Of a stretch of DNA of 37,688 bases, positions 15,696 to 25,147 are shown in pieces; the stretch's first letter is position 1, and the number at the start of each line of letters is the position of its first letter. The stretch spans positions 1 to 37,688 of the forward strand of contig JANWJE010000055.1 in assembly GCA_025451995.1 (NCBI GenBank), read 5' to 3'. Origin of the DNA: Parachlamydiaceae bacterium (GTDB lineage: Bacteria; Chlamydiota; Chlamydiia; Chlamydiales; Parachlamydiaceae). The notes below the pieces were generated by a model. The model saw only the letters and a program-made list of their open reading frames with translations. It made no database searches and was not told where the DNA came from. Both the position numbers and the translations under genes were made by a program.

Positions 15696-17780
15696 ATGAA
15701 TTCATTTCGTAAAGAATTAGTTCAAATTTTGGAAACTCAAGCTTTTGACCGACTGGATACGCTCATAAACCCATCAATTTGGCAAGATTGTACTCTTGAC
15801 GACAGAGAACTTCTTGCTCGCTTGCTCGTTATGCAAGGAACGTTAGATCTAGCACAAGGCAATGCTAAAGCGCTAGAAAGTTTTAAAGCAGCAAATCAAA
15901 TCTCTTCCAATCACCCTGAAATTCTCTATCAACAGGCCCGTGCGCTTAGCGCTTATGAGGAAAATATCGCTTGTTTGAAGCTTGCAAGCCAAATTCTAGG
16001 TCCATCATTACCCCAACAACCATCGAGGGGTTGGGTACTCTATACCGAAATTCTCCTCAATATCGCCATTTTTGAGGGTGAGCTTCCCTTTTTTATAGAA
16101 GCAGAGGAACAGTTTCAACAAGCGCATCAAGTTTTAAAAGAAAAAGCAGATTCAACCCTATCAAAAGATTATTTTTACTGGAAATGGGGTGTCTGCCTAG
16201 CCATGTTGGGAAAAATTTCTGGTGAACCGATAGACTACTACCAAGCAATAGAAAAATTTCGACAAGCGTATGAATTGGGATATAAGGAAACAAGTTTTTT
16301 CAATGACTATGGAAATAGCTTAAAAGATTTAGGAAATTTAATAGAAAACAAAGAATATTTTCTAAAAGCGTTAGAATTATACGCTCAAACTGTTCAACAA
16401 AATCCGGAATCTTTTGATGGATGGTTTAACCAAGCTTATTGTATTCACCAATTAGCCGAATTTTATCCTCAAGATAAACAAGAAATGTTATTAGACCAAG
16501 CAGACGTCTGTTTTAGTAAAGCCGAAGCGATCGACAACAATTCAAGCCAACTTTGGTTAAAATGGGCCGAGCTGGATTCGTATTGGGGGCGATTAAAGAG
16601 AAATTCGCAAAAAATAGAATCGAGCTTAATTAAATTTTCTAAGGCTTATCAATTAGAACCAGGTCATCCCCAAATTCTTAAAAACTGGGCAGAATCTGAG
16701 CTTAATTTGGCGGTTTCTCTGGAAAGATTAGATCTTATTCAGCAAGCAAAAATTAAAATTCTTAATAGCATAGAAATTCAGTCTGACGATCCTGAAAGTT
16801 GGTACATTTATGGAACTTGCTTAAATGAACTAGGGCAATATTTTAACGATGAAGATTACTACAACCAAGCAATAGAAAAATTTCAATATGGACTTTCGCT
16901 TGAACGGCAATACCCTTTATTGTGGTACGGATTAGCCCTTTCTTATCTCGCTTATGGAGAGATGTCCGATCAGCAAGCTCTTTATGAAAAGGCCGTTTTA
17001 AACTTCGCTCGCATGCTAGAGACTGGTGAAGAAGGATTTCCCCAATTTTGGAATGATTGGGGGGTGGCCCTCTTAAAACTGGGTGAACTCACCGAATTAG
17101 CCTCTTATGTGGAATTGGCTATCGAAAAGTTTGAACGGGCATTAAAGCATCCCTTGCAACAGAATGAAGGGGAGGATCTCGATCTTGAATGGATTTATAA
17201 CTACAGCTGTGCATATGATCTATTGGGCGAATTAAATGATGAACCCCCCTATTTTGAAAAAGCGATCCAAATCTTGACTCAAATCTTACAGATTGATTCA
17301 AACTATACAAACGCCAGATTTAATCTCGCTTTGGCTCTCACACATCTAGGAGAAGCTTTATTTGAAGTCGATTATTACCATAAAGCAATTGATCATTTTC
17401 ATATCTTATTAGAACAAGAGCCTGAAAATGATTTGATTCATCTCGATTATGGGATTGCATTGATTCATTTGGCTATTTTAATCCATGATTTCCACCATCC
17501 GGAAAAATCAAATGCTTTCTTTCGACAAGCTGAAAGTCTTCTCCTCCAAGCAGCTGCTTTAGGCAATATCCAGTCTTATTATCAACTCGCAGGCCTTTAC
17601 TCAATTACAGAACATCATCAACAAGCAATGTATTATCTTGAGAAAGCTCAGTTTAATGGTGCGCTTCCGGGAATCGAAGACATCTTGCATGATGAATGGC
17701 TTGAAGGGCTTAGACAAACCCCTCAATTTAGGCAATTCATTAGCGAATTGCCAAGTAGACAAGCATCAGAAGAAGCGTAA
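15696..17780 (+). CDS. Tetratricopeptide-repeat protein
   Basis: 694 residues made almost wholly of TPR-like helix pairs. Repeats are visible from about residue 45 to the end; examples are YYQAIEKFRQAYELG, YFLKALELYAQTVQQNPESF, YYNQAIEKFQYGLSLE, YVELAIEKFERALKH, YFEKAIQILTQILQID and YYHKAIDHFHILLEQEPEN. The repeats carry an inserted loop with an acidic-aromatic ending (for example NDEDYY, NDEPPYFE, EVDYYHKA), so each unit is longer than the standard 34 residues. No signal peptide or enzymatic domain. It is likely a cytosolic protein-interaction scaffold. The partner is unknown. It follows the DUF255 gene at 94 bp and has its own candidate promoter. Confidence 0.85.
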   Translation: MNSFRKELVQILETQAFDRLDTLINPSIWQDCTLDDRELLARLLVMQGTLDLAQGNAKALESFKAANQISSNHPEILYQQARALSAYEENIACLKLASQILGPSLPQQPSRGWVLYTEILLNIAIFEGELPFFIEAEEQFQQAHQVLKEKADSTLSKDYFYWKWGVCLAMLGKISGEPIDYYQAIEKFRQAYELGYKETSFFNDYGNSLKDLGNLIENKEYFLKALELYAQTVQQNPESFDGWFNQAYCIHQLAEFYPQDKQEMLLDQADVCFSKAEAIDNNSSQLWLKWAELDSYWGRLKRNSQKIESSLIKFSKAYQLEPGHPQILKNWAESELNLAVSLERLDLIQQAKIKILNSIEIQSDDPESWYIYGTCLNELGQYFNDEDYYNQAIEKFQYGLSLERQYPLLWYGLALSYLAYGEMSDQQALYEKAVLNFARMLETGEEGFPQFWNDWGVALLKLGELTELASYVELAIEKFERALKHPLQQNEGEDLDLEWIYNYSCAYDLLGELNDEPPYFEKAIQILTQILQIDSNYTNARFNLALALTHLGEALFEVDYYHKAIDHFHILLEQEPENDLIHLDYGIALIHLAILIHDFHHPEKSNAFFRQAESLLLQAAALGNIQSYYQLAGLYSITEHHQQAMYYLEKAQFNGALPGIEDILHDEWLEGLRQTPQFRQFISELPSRQASEEA

Positions 17781-17836
17781 GCGACCTATTTTCTTAATGC
17801 AAAAACTCGCATAAATAGCTATTTTTTAAATTTTTA

Positions 17837-18175
17837 TTTTAAACGCAAAGGTGCAAAGGTGCAAAGAAATGGAAAATGATAAACTTTGGGTAAGAATATA
17901 TCAAAGCCGTACATATTCACAGGGTCTTCAAATTTTCATAAATTAAACAGGATGAGCAAGATAAGACAGAAGGGCAGTAATACTTAAAATGATGGTTTTC
18001 ATAAGAAAAGTTCATGTTTTAGGTTTTTTTTCGTTATTCTATCCTGCCTATCATGCTCATCCTGTTAAATTTGCATTTATTGAGTACCCGTGAACATTTA
18101 CTCAAAGACGGTATTACATGTGTTCTCAATGGCTTCTAGAACATTCTTTGCGCCTTTGCATCTTTGCGTTTAAAA
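17837..18175. repeat. CGCAAAGGTGCAAAGG palindrome, 339 bp copy
   Basis: Outer arms: AAACGCAAAGGTGCAAAGG (left) against CCTTTGCATCTTTGCGTTT (right). A second nested pair follows: TTAAACAGGATGAGCA (from 17943) against TGCTCATCCTGTTAA (to 18068). Between these, ATTCACAGGGT pairs with ACCCGTGAAC. It fills the gap between convergent genes (17781-18347). The rest of the gap has only TCCCTATCGTCCC at 18301, which resembles the stem at 28107. Confidence 0.85.
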
Positions 18176-18347
18176 CAAAAAGACAAATACATCTATCTTC
18201 TCTTTGTAAAGGCACTAAATGACAGAAGACAGGAGAAAGTTTCTCATTTCGTAAAGAGCGTCACTATTGTCTTATAGCGTGATATGGTCTGTCACTTGAG
18301 TCCCTATCGTCCCTTTTTTTCTCCCCTAGGTTCCTGTTGTTCCTGTT

Positions 18348-20168
18348 CTACTCTTTGCTTCCGAATCGTTTGCGCTCATTTTCTGTCAAATAGCGCTTGC
18401 GCATTCTAATGCAATCCGGTGTCACTTCAATCAATTCATCTTCTTGAATATAATCAATGGCTTGTTCCAGTGTAAAGCGGCGTGCGGGTGTAAGGATGAT
18501 ATTTTCATCGCTTCCGGACGCTCGGACGTTGGTTAACTGTTTGCCTTTTGTCACATTCACAATGAGGTCGTTATCCCTGCTATTTTCTCCCACAACCATT
18601 CCCTCATAGACTTCATCGCCTGGAGATACAAATAATGTTCCTCTGTCTTGAAGGTTGAAGCAAGCATATCCGCTGGTTTTTCCGGCGCCGATAGAGATTA
18701 GAACACCGCGTGGACGTCCGGGAATCGTTCCTTTCCAAGGAGCAAATTGTTCAAATACAGATGTAAGAATACCCAGACCTCGAGTAGCTGTCAAAAATTC
18801 ATTGCGGTATCCCATTAAACCTCTTGTAGGAATAAGAAAATCGATCGATGTGATCCCGTTTTCATCGGTATCGAGAAGTTGCATTTCACCACGTCGGCGT
18901 GAAAGTTCTTCAATAATAGTCCCTGAATATTCTTGGGGAACCTCAATGTGCACTCTTTCTATCGGTTCGTGTTTTTCACCATTGATCTCTTTAATGATCA
19001 CGCGTGGAGTTGAAACGCTAAACTCATAATTTTCTCTTCTCATCGCTTCAATTAAGACGGCTAAATGAAGTTCGCCTCGGCCGGAGACTGTAATCTTATC
19101 TTGATCTCCTGCTTGATCTTCGATTCTCAAAGAAATGTTTGCTCGTTTTTCTTTTTCTAAGCGATCTCTAATTTTATTCATTGTCACATGCTTGCCGCTC
19201 CTTCCAACAAAGGGGCTATTATTCACAGTCATGTCGATAGAAACAGTGGGCTCATCTAGTTTAATCCTTGGAAGATGAACGATGTTTTTAGGATCGCAGA
19301 GCGTATCTCCAATGGTCACTTCTGGAATCCCCGAAAGAATGGCAATATCGCCAACACCAGCTTCTTCAACTTCTACTTTTTCCAAGCCAAGATGCCCTTC
19401 GATGCGTGTGATTGTCGCTTTTTTTTCATTTCCTTTGTCATCAATATGAATCACTTGCTGCCCTTTTTTGATCCAACCTTCCATTATTTTTCCGCATGCT
19501 TGACGGCCAACATAATCATCATAAGCTATTGTCGAGACGTGCATGAGGAAAGGATTGTCTAAACTTCCTTTTGGGGGATGAACGGCATAGGTGATCAGTT
19601 CGAATAAAGGTCGCATATCCTTGCGTATGTCATGCATATGGTGCGTAGCAAACCCTGAAAGGCCCGATGCATAACAGTATCTGAAATCGAGTTGTTCATC
19701 GGTAGCGCCAAGTTCGGCAAAAAGATCAAACGTTTCATCGAGAACTCTATCGGGATTGGCATGGGGGCGGTCAATTTTATTGAGAACGACAATCGGCTTT
19801 AGTCCCATTTTTAACGATTTTGAAAGGACAAAGCGGGTTTGAGGCATAGGCCCCTCTTGGGCATCGACGAGTAGGAGGACCGAATCGACCATTCCCAAAA
19901 TTCTTTCAACTTCCCCTGAAAAGTCAGCATGTCCAGGTGTATCAATAATATTGATTTTATAATCATCAAAGTAAACAGATGTATGTTTAGCAAAGATTGT
20001 GATTCCACGTTCTTGTTCTTGATCATAGGAATCCATCATCCTTTCGCGCACTTGTTCATTATCGCGGAAGAGGTTGGACTGTTTTAATAGTGCGTCCAAA
20101 AGAGTTGTTTTGCCATGGTCAATGTGTGCAATAATTGCAATATTTCTAATTTTTTCAGGAGAATACAT
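18348..20168 (-). CDS. typA: GTP-binding protein TypA/BipA
   Basis: 606 residues, normal length. The G domain has [15 protein letters not shown] (G1, residues 14-28), RGITI (G2), [15 protein letters not shown] (G3) and NKIDRP (G4), followed by EF-G-like domains II, III and V. The BipA-specific C-terminal domain is present ([19 protein letters not shown], then a basic ending). BipA is a ribosome-associated GTPase needed for ribosome assembly and stress adaptation. It acts in the cytosol. The gene is convergent with the TPR gene, and its upstream side faces mgtE across a large palindrome. A good promoter lies upstream. There is no strong ribosome-binding site. Confidence 0.97.
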   Translation of the reverse strand: MYSPEKIRNIAIIAHIDHGKTTLLDALLKQSNLFRDNEQVRERMMDSYDQEQERGITIFAKHTSVYFDDYKINIIDTPGHADFSGEVERILGMVDSVLLLVDAQEGPMPQTRFVLSKSLKMGLKPIVVLNKIDRPHANPDRVLDETFDLFAELGATDEQLDFRYCYASGLSGFATHHMHDIRKDMRPLFELITYAVHPPKGSLDNPFLMHVSTIAYDDYVGRQACGKIMEGWIKKGQQVIHIDDKGNEKKATITRIEGHLGLEKVEVEEAGVGDIAILSGIPEVTIGDTLCDPKNIVHLPRIKLDEPTVSIDMTVNNSPFVGRSGKHVTMNKIRDRLEKEKRANISLRIEDQAGDQDKITVSGRGELHLAVLIEAMRRENYEFSVSTPRVIIKEINGEKHEPIERVHIEVPQEYSGTIIEELSRRRGEMQLLDTDENGITSIDFLIPTRGLMGYRNEFLTATRGLGILTSVFEQFAPWKGTIPGRPRGVLISIGAGKTSGYACFNLQDRGTLFVSPGDEVYEGMVVGENSRDNDLIVNVTKGKQLTNVRASGSDENIILTPARRFTLEQAIDYIQEDELIEVTPDCIRMRKRYLTENERKRFGSKE

Positions 20169-20200
20169 AAAATCTTATTTTTGAGTTAAAAATTATAAAA

Positions 20201-20229
20201 AATATAAATCTATTTTAATATAAAATCAA
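20201..20229 (-). promoter_or_regulatory. Candidate typA promoter
   Basis: On the minus strand TTGATT (20229-20224), a 17-base spacer and TATATT (20206-20201), about 33 bases before the ATG. The region is very AT-rich, so the match is suggestive only. Confidence 0.4.
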
Positions 20230-20258
20230 GAATATTCCCTATACATTATACATAAGAC

Positions 20259-20597
20259 GATTCAAAGATTTGCCAAAAAAATGGTTTAAACAAGTTTTTT
20301 ACTCCACAGAAAGATTAACGATGGAAATGATATAACGAGATAACGATAAGGTTTTTAAATATTTTTAAACCTTTCATGCTTTGATCAAAGATCAAAGCAT
20401 GAGAATTTCTCGATTGCGTGTGATGGTGCCCTTTGAAAAAAGCAACAAAACTTAGACATTGAGCATATTAAGTGCTTTTTTCAAAGGGCACCATCACACG
20501 CAATCGATGGTCTTTTGTTCAATCATTATATCGTTCCATCATTTCCATCGTTAATTTTTGCTTTGAAAGGTAATTTCATTAGGCAAAATTTTGAATC
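20259..20597. repeat. TTAACGATGG palindrome family, long copy with nested hairpins
   Basis: Outer ends GATTCAAAGATTTGCC and GGCAAAATTTTGAATC pair, as do ATTAACGATGGAAATGAT and ATCATTTCCATCGTTAA. Unlike the other two copies, the centre holds two extra hairpins: CATGCTTTGATC (20375-20386) with its complement at 20390-20401, and a perfect 34 bp inverted repeat (20411-20444 with 20473-20506, loop 28 bases). It fills most of the typA-mgtE gap (20169-20649). Confidence 0.9.
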
Positions 20598-20649
20598 ACA
20601 ATCTGTGTAGAAGCTTGCAAAAAAGGGGAATGAATATAATAATGTTCTC

Positions 20650-22137
20650 ATGGAACTAAATGAGCGCGAAGAGATAGAGATTGAAGAGATTGAAAATGAC
20701 GAGGAGGACGGTTTTGTTCCCGGAAATCTAATGGAGTCGCGCACTAGCCAATTAGACGATGTCCTCAATGAAAAATTGGAACATGCATTTCATCAGCCCA
20801 CCTCTCAATTTGTCCTTCATGATATCGTTAAGATAGCAAGCGAACATGACCCTATTGACTTAGCTTATGCTGTTACCCGTCTTCCTCCTCAAGCCCGCAT
20901 TGTCGTCTATGAGAACCTCCCCGATTTAAATGCAAAAATTATTTTTATGGCAAATACGGGCAGTAATACCCGTTCGGCTATCTTCCCCCTTTTAAGCGAT
21001 CATGAAATAAAAACATTGCTAGAGAGAATGCCTCCGGATGAGGCTGCATGGCTATTAGATGATATGTCTGATCGCCGTTTAAGAAGGGTCTTAGAAATTT
21101 TAGAGCCCAAAAAAGGGACGCGCATTCGCGAATTATACAAGCATGACCGCCATAGCGCCGGTCGTTTAATGACGAATGAATTTTTTGCGTTTCATATGAA
21201 CACAACTATTGGTGAAGTAGCAACGGCGATTCGAGATAATCCAGGGATCGATTTGACACGGCGAATCTTTGTCTTAAATGATGAGGATGAATTGATTGGC
21301 TTTGTCCCTGAAAGAAATATGATTGTGAATGCACCCTATGTCCCTTTAAAGCAAGTGATGAGGCCCGTGTTACATCAAATCCATGCCGATACATCAAGAG
21401 ATGAAGTGGTCGATTTGGTCGAGCGCTATAAGATCCCCGCCCTTCCTGTTGTCGACGATGAGCAAAAATTAACAGGGGTCATCACCTATGAGCGCGTTGT
21501 TGAGGCGATGGAGGATATCGCCGATGAGACGATTGCAAGCATTGCAGGTACAGCCGAGGATTTAAGTGAACATGAGGCGATTTTAAAAAGATTTTTCTGG
21601 CGCGCCCCTTGGTTGATTGTCACTTTAGGCGCAGGACTTGTCACAGCAGCAGCCCTTTCCTACTTTAAAAACAGAGACTGGTTTAATTTTGTTGCTCTTT
21701 TCGTTCCTCTTATTGCCGGAATGTCTGGAAATGTTGGAATCCAATGCAGTACGATTATGGTCAGAGGGATGTCGACGGGGGAGATGTCATATGGGACTCG
21801 TCGCAAAGCGGTTTTTAGTGAATTGAGTATTGGTTTACTCATCGGCATTGTCTTTGGATGTTTATGCGGGATATTTGTCTATATTTTGAACATACTAGAA
21901 ATTCATTATCTCGGTTCAGAGCCTCTGGTATTAGGCTTAATTGTGAGTTTTGGATTATTCGGCGCCTGCTTAATGGCTACGTTTTTAGGCACTCTTTCGC
22001 CCTTTTTCTTTGCCCGTTTTAGAATAGATCCGGCAGTGGCTTCAGGACCTATTGTCACAGCCTTCAATGATGTCCTTTCAACCCTTATGTATATCTTTAT
22101 CGCAAAAATGATCAGCTCATTTTTCTTAGTCGGTTAA
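20650..22137 (+). CDS. mgtE: Magnesium transporter MgtE
   Basis: 495 residues. An acidic N-terminus (residues 2-22) is followed by the MgtE N domain (about 45-170: PPDEAAWLLDDMSDRRLRRV, GRLMTNEFFAF) and a CBS pair (about 175-290: FVPERNMI, IPALPVVDDEQKLTGVIT). The membrane domain of five helices (about 318-495) has PLIAGMSGNVGIQ, DPAVASGPIVTAFNDV and a final helix. These match the magnesium-selectivity and pore motifs of MgtE. It imports Mg2+ across the cytoplasmic membrane, gated by Mg2+ binding to the cytosolic domains. It stands alone between two palindromic repeats. The start has no clear ribosome-binding site; other nearby ATGs are out of frame. Confidence 0.96.
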   Translation: MELNEREEIEIEEIENDEEDGFVPGNLMESRTSQLDDVLNEKLEHAFHQPTSQFVLHDIVKIASEHDPIDLAYAVTRLPPQARIVVYENLPDLNAKIIFMANTGSNTRSAIFPLLSDHEIKTLLERMPPDEAAWLLDDMSDRRLRRVLEILEPKKGTRIRELYKHDRHSAGRLMTNEFFAFHMNTTIGEVATAIRDNPGIDLTRRIFVLNDEDELIGFVPERNMIVNAPYVPLKQVMRPVLHQIHADTSRDEVVDLVERYKIPALPVVDDEQKLTGVITYERVVEAMEDIADETIASIAGTAEDLSEHEAILKRFFWRAPWLIVTLGAGLVTAAALSYFKNRDWFNFVALFVPLIAGMSGNVGIQCSTIMVRGMSTGEMSYGTRRKAVFSELSIGLLIGIVFGCLCGIFVYILNILEIHYLGSEPLVLGLIVSFGLFGACLMATFLGTLSPFFFARFRIDPAVASGPIVTAFNDVLSTLMYIFIAKMISSFFLVG

Positions 22138-22187
22138 GGCAATAAACAATTTGGGATTTTTCTATGCTGTGCCTATGCCCGACCTAA

Positions 22188-22331
22188 AACAAAAATTTAA
22201 CGCAAAGGTGCAAAGGTGCAAAGAGAGTACGAGTCGCAACAGCAAAACAAACCCCTTATCAATTTTGCTCTAACAAAATTGAAAAAATGTAGCCCCTTTG
22301 CGTCTTTGCACCTTTGCGTTAAATTTTTGTT
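22188..22331. repeat. CGCAAAGGTGCAAAGG palindrome, 144 bp copy
   Basis: AACAAAAATTTAACGCAAAG at the left pairs perfectly with CTTTGCGTTAAATTTTTGTT at the right, and GGTGCAAAG pairs with CTTTGCACC. A small inner hairpin TCAATTTTG/CAAAATTGA lies at 22258-22281. It sits between the convergent mgtE and Inc-candidate genes. Confidence 0.85.
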
Positions 22332-22350
22332 CTGGGCCCTAGGAGCGAAT

Positions 22351-22914
22351 TTAAATCTTTGCTATTAAGCAATCAATGTAGACGACAAAAGCATCTTCAA
22401 TATTTTTTTTCACAATTGGAGATAAAGCCGGCGTAACGATGGCTGTTTTCAATTTATCGATTTCGCCGTCTAATTTTTTTAAATCTTCCTCTAAATGATG
22501 GAATTCCAGTTTTGATAGATGATGTCTCGCTTTTGCAATTGCACTTAAATCTAGCTTTTTCATCAATTCCAATTGCTCTTTTGCATGCGCATTAAAATGG
22601 CGGTTAATACGATAGTTGATAAAATGGTAGGCACCGAGCATCATCAAGGTGCCAATTCCTGCAGAGATCGGTAAAGCTCCAGCTGAATATTTATAAACGA
22701 CAAATTCGGTAAGGAGGAGCGAGCCAAAAAAACAACCGGTTAAAACTGAGTAATCAAGCGATGTGAGTGGAGCAATTTTTCTTTCATATAAAGGCTTTAC
22801 ATGCTCATTCCAGACCCAATGTTCTTTAAATAAATCAAGCGCTTGGCTGCTCTTTTCGATGACATATAAAGTGGGGGCGCAAACGATTGTGTTGAAATTA
22901 AAAGGGATATTCAT
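22351..22914 (-). CDS. Small candidate inclusion membrane (Inc) protein
   Basis: 187 residues, no signal peptide. Two closely spaced hydrophobic segments (about 56-75, VLTGCFFGSLLLTEFVVYK, and 79-100, GALPISAGIGTLMMLGAYHF) are separated by a short polar turn. A basic, helical coiled-coil-like tail follows (YRINRHFNAHAKEQLELMKK; EEDLKKLDGEIDKLKTAI). This is the bilobed topology used to predict chlamydial Inc proteins. Closeness to the T3S translocator operon fits, although they do not share a transcript (a plus-strand methyltransferase lies between). Sequence family not recognised. The start lacks a good ribosome-binding site. Confidence 0.5.
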   Translation of the reverse strand: MNIPFNFNTIVCAPTLYVIEKSSQALDLFKEHWVWNEHVKPLYERKIAPLTSLDYSVLTGCFFGSLLLTEFVVYKYSAGALPISAGIGTLMMLGAYHFINYRINRHFNAHAKEQLELMKKLDLSAIAKARHHLSKLEFHHLEEDLKKLDGEIDKLKTAIVTPALSPIVKKNIEDAFVVYIDCLIAKI

Positions 22915-22961
22915 AAATAAAAGGTTTTTTTTTAAATATTTAAAAATTATTATATCTGTTT

Positions 22962-23669
22962 ATGGCTATTACCATTTTTACTACTCTTTTTGACACCTTC
23001 GTCCTCATCTGGATCAATTTAAAAGTTAAGTGGATCAATTTGTTAGAGTACATACACATAGTGATCCATTATTATTCCAATTTTCGATTTGCTAAAATTG
23101 ATACTGTTCTTTTACTTTTTTACCTATTTTCAAATCCATTTCGAATCAGTAAAAAATTTTCAGTTTATCAGGGTGAAGAAGAGATTTATACCTATGGCGA
23201 AACACCCCTCACTACCTTGGATCAAATAGCAAAGCTTTGTGATATTACCTCAAAAGATGTCGTTTATGAATTGGGATGCGGTCGAGGAAGAACCTGCTTT
23301 TGGCTAAATCAATGGATTGGATGTTCGGTTGTAGGGATTGATTATGTGCCCCTATTTATCGACAAAGCAAATAAAATTAAAAAGTTTTTTGGTTTACAAA
23401 ATCTCCATTTTCGCTTGGAAGATCTCTTCCAAGCAGATTTACAAGGGTCAACTGTCATTTATTTGTATGGCACATGCTTCTCTAACGAGCAGATCCATAC
23501 GCTTATTCAACGCTTTAGCACTCTCCCTGCAGGGACAAAAATCATTACTGTGAGTTATGCCCTCAATGATTTTGCAATCAACGCTCCCTTTAAAAAAGTG
23601 AAGCAATTTACTGCACTCTTTACATGGGGAGCCGCTGAAGTCACATTGCAAATCATACCGAAAAATTAG
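22962..23669 (+). CDS. Membrane-associated SAM-dependent methyltransferase
   Basis: 235 residues. Two hydrophobic stretches lie near the N-terminus (about 2-20 and 44-58), then a class I methyltransferase domain. Motif I is VYELGCGRGRTCFWL (about 95-109), with the acidic end of strand two in GIDYVP and a later DLFQADLQGSTVIYLYG. The layout recalls the lysine methyltransferases of the FAM173 / ATP synthase c-subunit group, which also carry an N-terminal membrane segment, but the substrate is unproven. Its TAG stop overlaps the TAA stop of the convergent T3S gene (four shared bases, 23666-23669). No ribosome-binding site is visible, so a downstream start is possible. Confidence 0.7.
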   Translation: MAITIFTTLFDTFVLIWINLKVKWINLLEYIHIVIHYYSNFRFAKIDTVLLLFYLFSNPFRISKKFSVYQGEEEIYTYGETPLTTLDQIAKLCDITSKDVVYELGCGRGRTCFWLNQWIGCSVVGIDYVPLFIDKANKIKKFFGLQNLHFRLEDLFQADLQGSTVIYLYGTCFSNEQIHTLIQRFSTLPAGTKIITVSYALNDFAINAPFKKVKQFTALFTWGAAEVTLQIIPKN

Positions 23670-24211
23670 CTAGCCATAATTTCTGTTTTGCGCCCAATAT
23701 TCTGTATGATTTGATCAATGGAGCGCGCCACTTGGTCGTGATCTCTCTCAGCTGATTGTTTTTGGCTAGAGTGATCGCTCGCTAATTCTCGCATGTGTTG
23801 ATAGTTATGGCTAAGCATTTCTTCGCTCGATCTGGATACTTTATCAAAATAGGCAGAGCTACTTGAAAAAGCTTGTCCAACCGCATTTAAGCCCTGTCCA
23901 AAAGAAATGGAAGCAATCGAAAAAACCATTCCGGCCGTATTCATATATAAGGTGTTTTTTTCTTTATAGAGTTCTGCTTTTTTTTGGCTTGTTTCATTCA
24001 ATTCGTTATGCAAGAGAGCTCTTGAATTGAGATGTGCGTAACGGCGTCCATCTTGATGTTTAAGATCATTGACAAAGACTTTTAGTAAAAGATCTTCCAA
24101 CTCTAAACTTTCTGCTTCAGTCAAATATTCTTGATAGTCTTGATATTGCTGATAGGTGTCTTTTTTCTTTTTTGAAGAAGTGATGTGTTCAATGGGGTCA
24201 AATGCAGCCAT
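23666..24211 (-). CDS. Putative T3S translocator, minor (CopD-like) subunit
   Basis: 181 residues. One hydrophobic, small-residue-rich segment (about 92-115: NTAGMVFSIASISFGQGLNA) lies between charged helical regions; the C-terminal part (SSEEMLSHNYQHMRELASDH onward) is predicted helical. A single membrane segment with amphipathic flanks is typical of the minor T3S translocator (YopD/CopD type), although those are usually longer (300-440 residues). AAGGAG seven bases before ATG. It is the last of four genes transcribed from 26071 downwards, 21 bp after the CopB-like gene. The role is inferred from position next to a SycD-like chaperone and a two-segment partner. Confidence 0.5.
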   Translation of the reverse strand: MAAFDPIEHITSSKKKKDTYQQYQDYQEYLTEAESLELEDLLLKVFVNDLKHQDGRRYAHLNSRALLHNELNETSQKKAELYKEKNTLYMNTAGMVFSIASISFGQGLNAVGQAFSSSSAYFDKVSRSSEEMLSHNYQHMRELASDHSSQKQSAERDHDQVARSIDQIIQNIGRKTEIMAS

Positions 24212-24232
24212 GGCTAGCTCCTTTTTTATGTA

Positions 24233-25147
24233 TTAGTTTAAAACCGCTTCTCGCATTTTATTGCTGCGGCGTAAGTGGCGAATCCAACCTTCGGAATAGG
24301 CGTTATCTTTTTCGATTGTTTCAATCAATCGATCGCGAGAATCATCGGTGCGTTGATTAAAATATTGATCCTTATGGGTAAACTCTTCATGATCCCCTTT
24401 ATGTTCATTCATCAGGTATTGGAAATAGCTTTTTGCACCTAATGTCGAGGCGGTCAAAAATCCAGAGGTTAACGTGGATGCAACACCCCAGGCCGGATTG
24501 AGATATTGAAATGCAACAGCTCCGGAAATCAATCCTGCGGCGATATTGCTGAGTAAAGCTGCGTTCTGGGCAGTTTCAAAATACTTTCCAGTAACTTGGT
24601 CCTTAATAAGGACATCTTTGATTTGCGATAATAGTTCTTGTTGATATTTTTGAAATTCGCGGTATTTGCTATAGGTTTTTTCAACAACATTTGCATTTTC
24701 TTTTTGCAATTCTAAATGATGTTTAAAAATAATAAATAAAATCGCTTCCATTGATTCTTTGGTAATTTGAGAAGTAATCTCTTCGATGTCTCGCATGGAA
24801 ATTTTTTCCACTTTTTTCTTTGTCTCAATGACATCGATTTCAAGCTTGCTTCGCGGTGCCTCTAACTGTGGGATAGGATTAATGATTGTTTCAGAAATGG
24901 ATGTTTCGGAGTCATTAATAGGTTGTTTTTCTCCATTTTTGAACCAAGAAAGCAACCATTCCCAAAGGGAAAGCTGGGCTTTTTCTAGTTTTTCTTTGGG
25001 GGTTGAGGAACTAGAGAATGATTCAAGGGTATCGGTATTAAAAATCTCATGAATGGCGCTTCCTTTTTCCTTAGATCTTTCTCCAGAAGAGGTGGAAACA
25101 GGGGATTGGTAAATCAATGGTTGCGAAGTTTTTTCAATCTGACTCAT
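24233..25147 (-). CDS. Putative T3S translocator, major (CopB/YopB-like) subunit
   Basis: 304 residues from the ATG at 25147, which overlaps the chaperone stop (ATGA) and has GGAG upstream. The N-terminal 90 residues are Ser/Thr/Glu-rich, as expected for a secretion-signal region. Coiled-coil-like helices follow (RDIEEITSQITKESM; HHLELQKENANVVEKTYSKY). Two hydrophobic segments are seen, AALLSNIAAGLISGAVAF and WGVASTLTSGFLTASTLGA, then a charged helical tail. Two membrane segments after a coiled coil, directly downstream of a SycD-type chaperone, match the YopB/CopB class of pore-forming translocators. It is shorter than chlamydial CopB (about 490 residues). Confidence 0.6.
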   Translation of the reverse strand: MSQIEKTSQPLIYQSPVSTSSGERSKEKGSAIHEIFNTDTLESFSSSSTPKEKLEKAQLSLWEWLLSWFKNGEKQPINDSETSISETIINPIPQLEAPRSKLEIDVIETKKKVEKISMRDIEEITSQITKESMEAILFIIFKHHLELQKENANVVEKTYSKYREFQKYQQELLSQIKDVLIKDQVTGKYFETAQNAALLSNIAAGLISGAVAFQYLNPAWGVASTLTSGFLTASTLGAKSYFQYLMNEHKGDHEEFTHKDQYFNQRTDDSRDRLIETIEKDNAYSEGWIRHLRRSNKMREAVLN

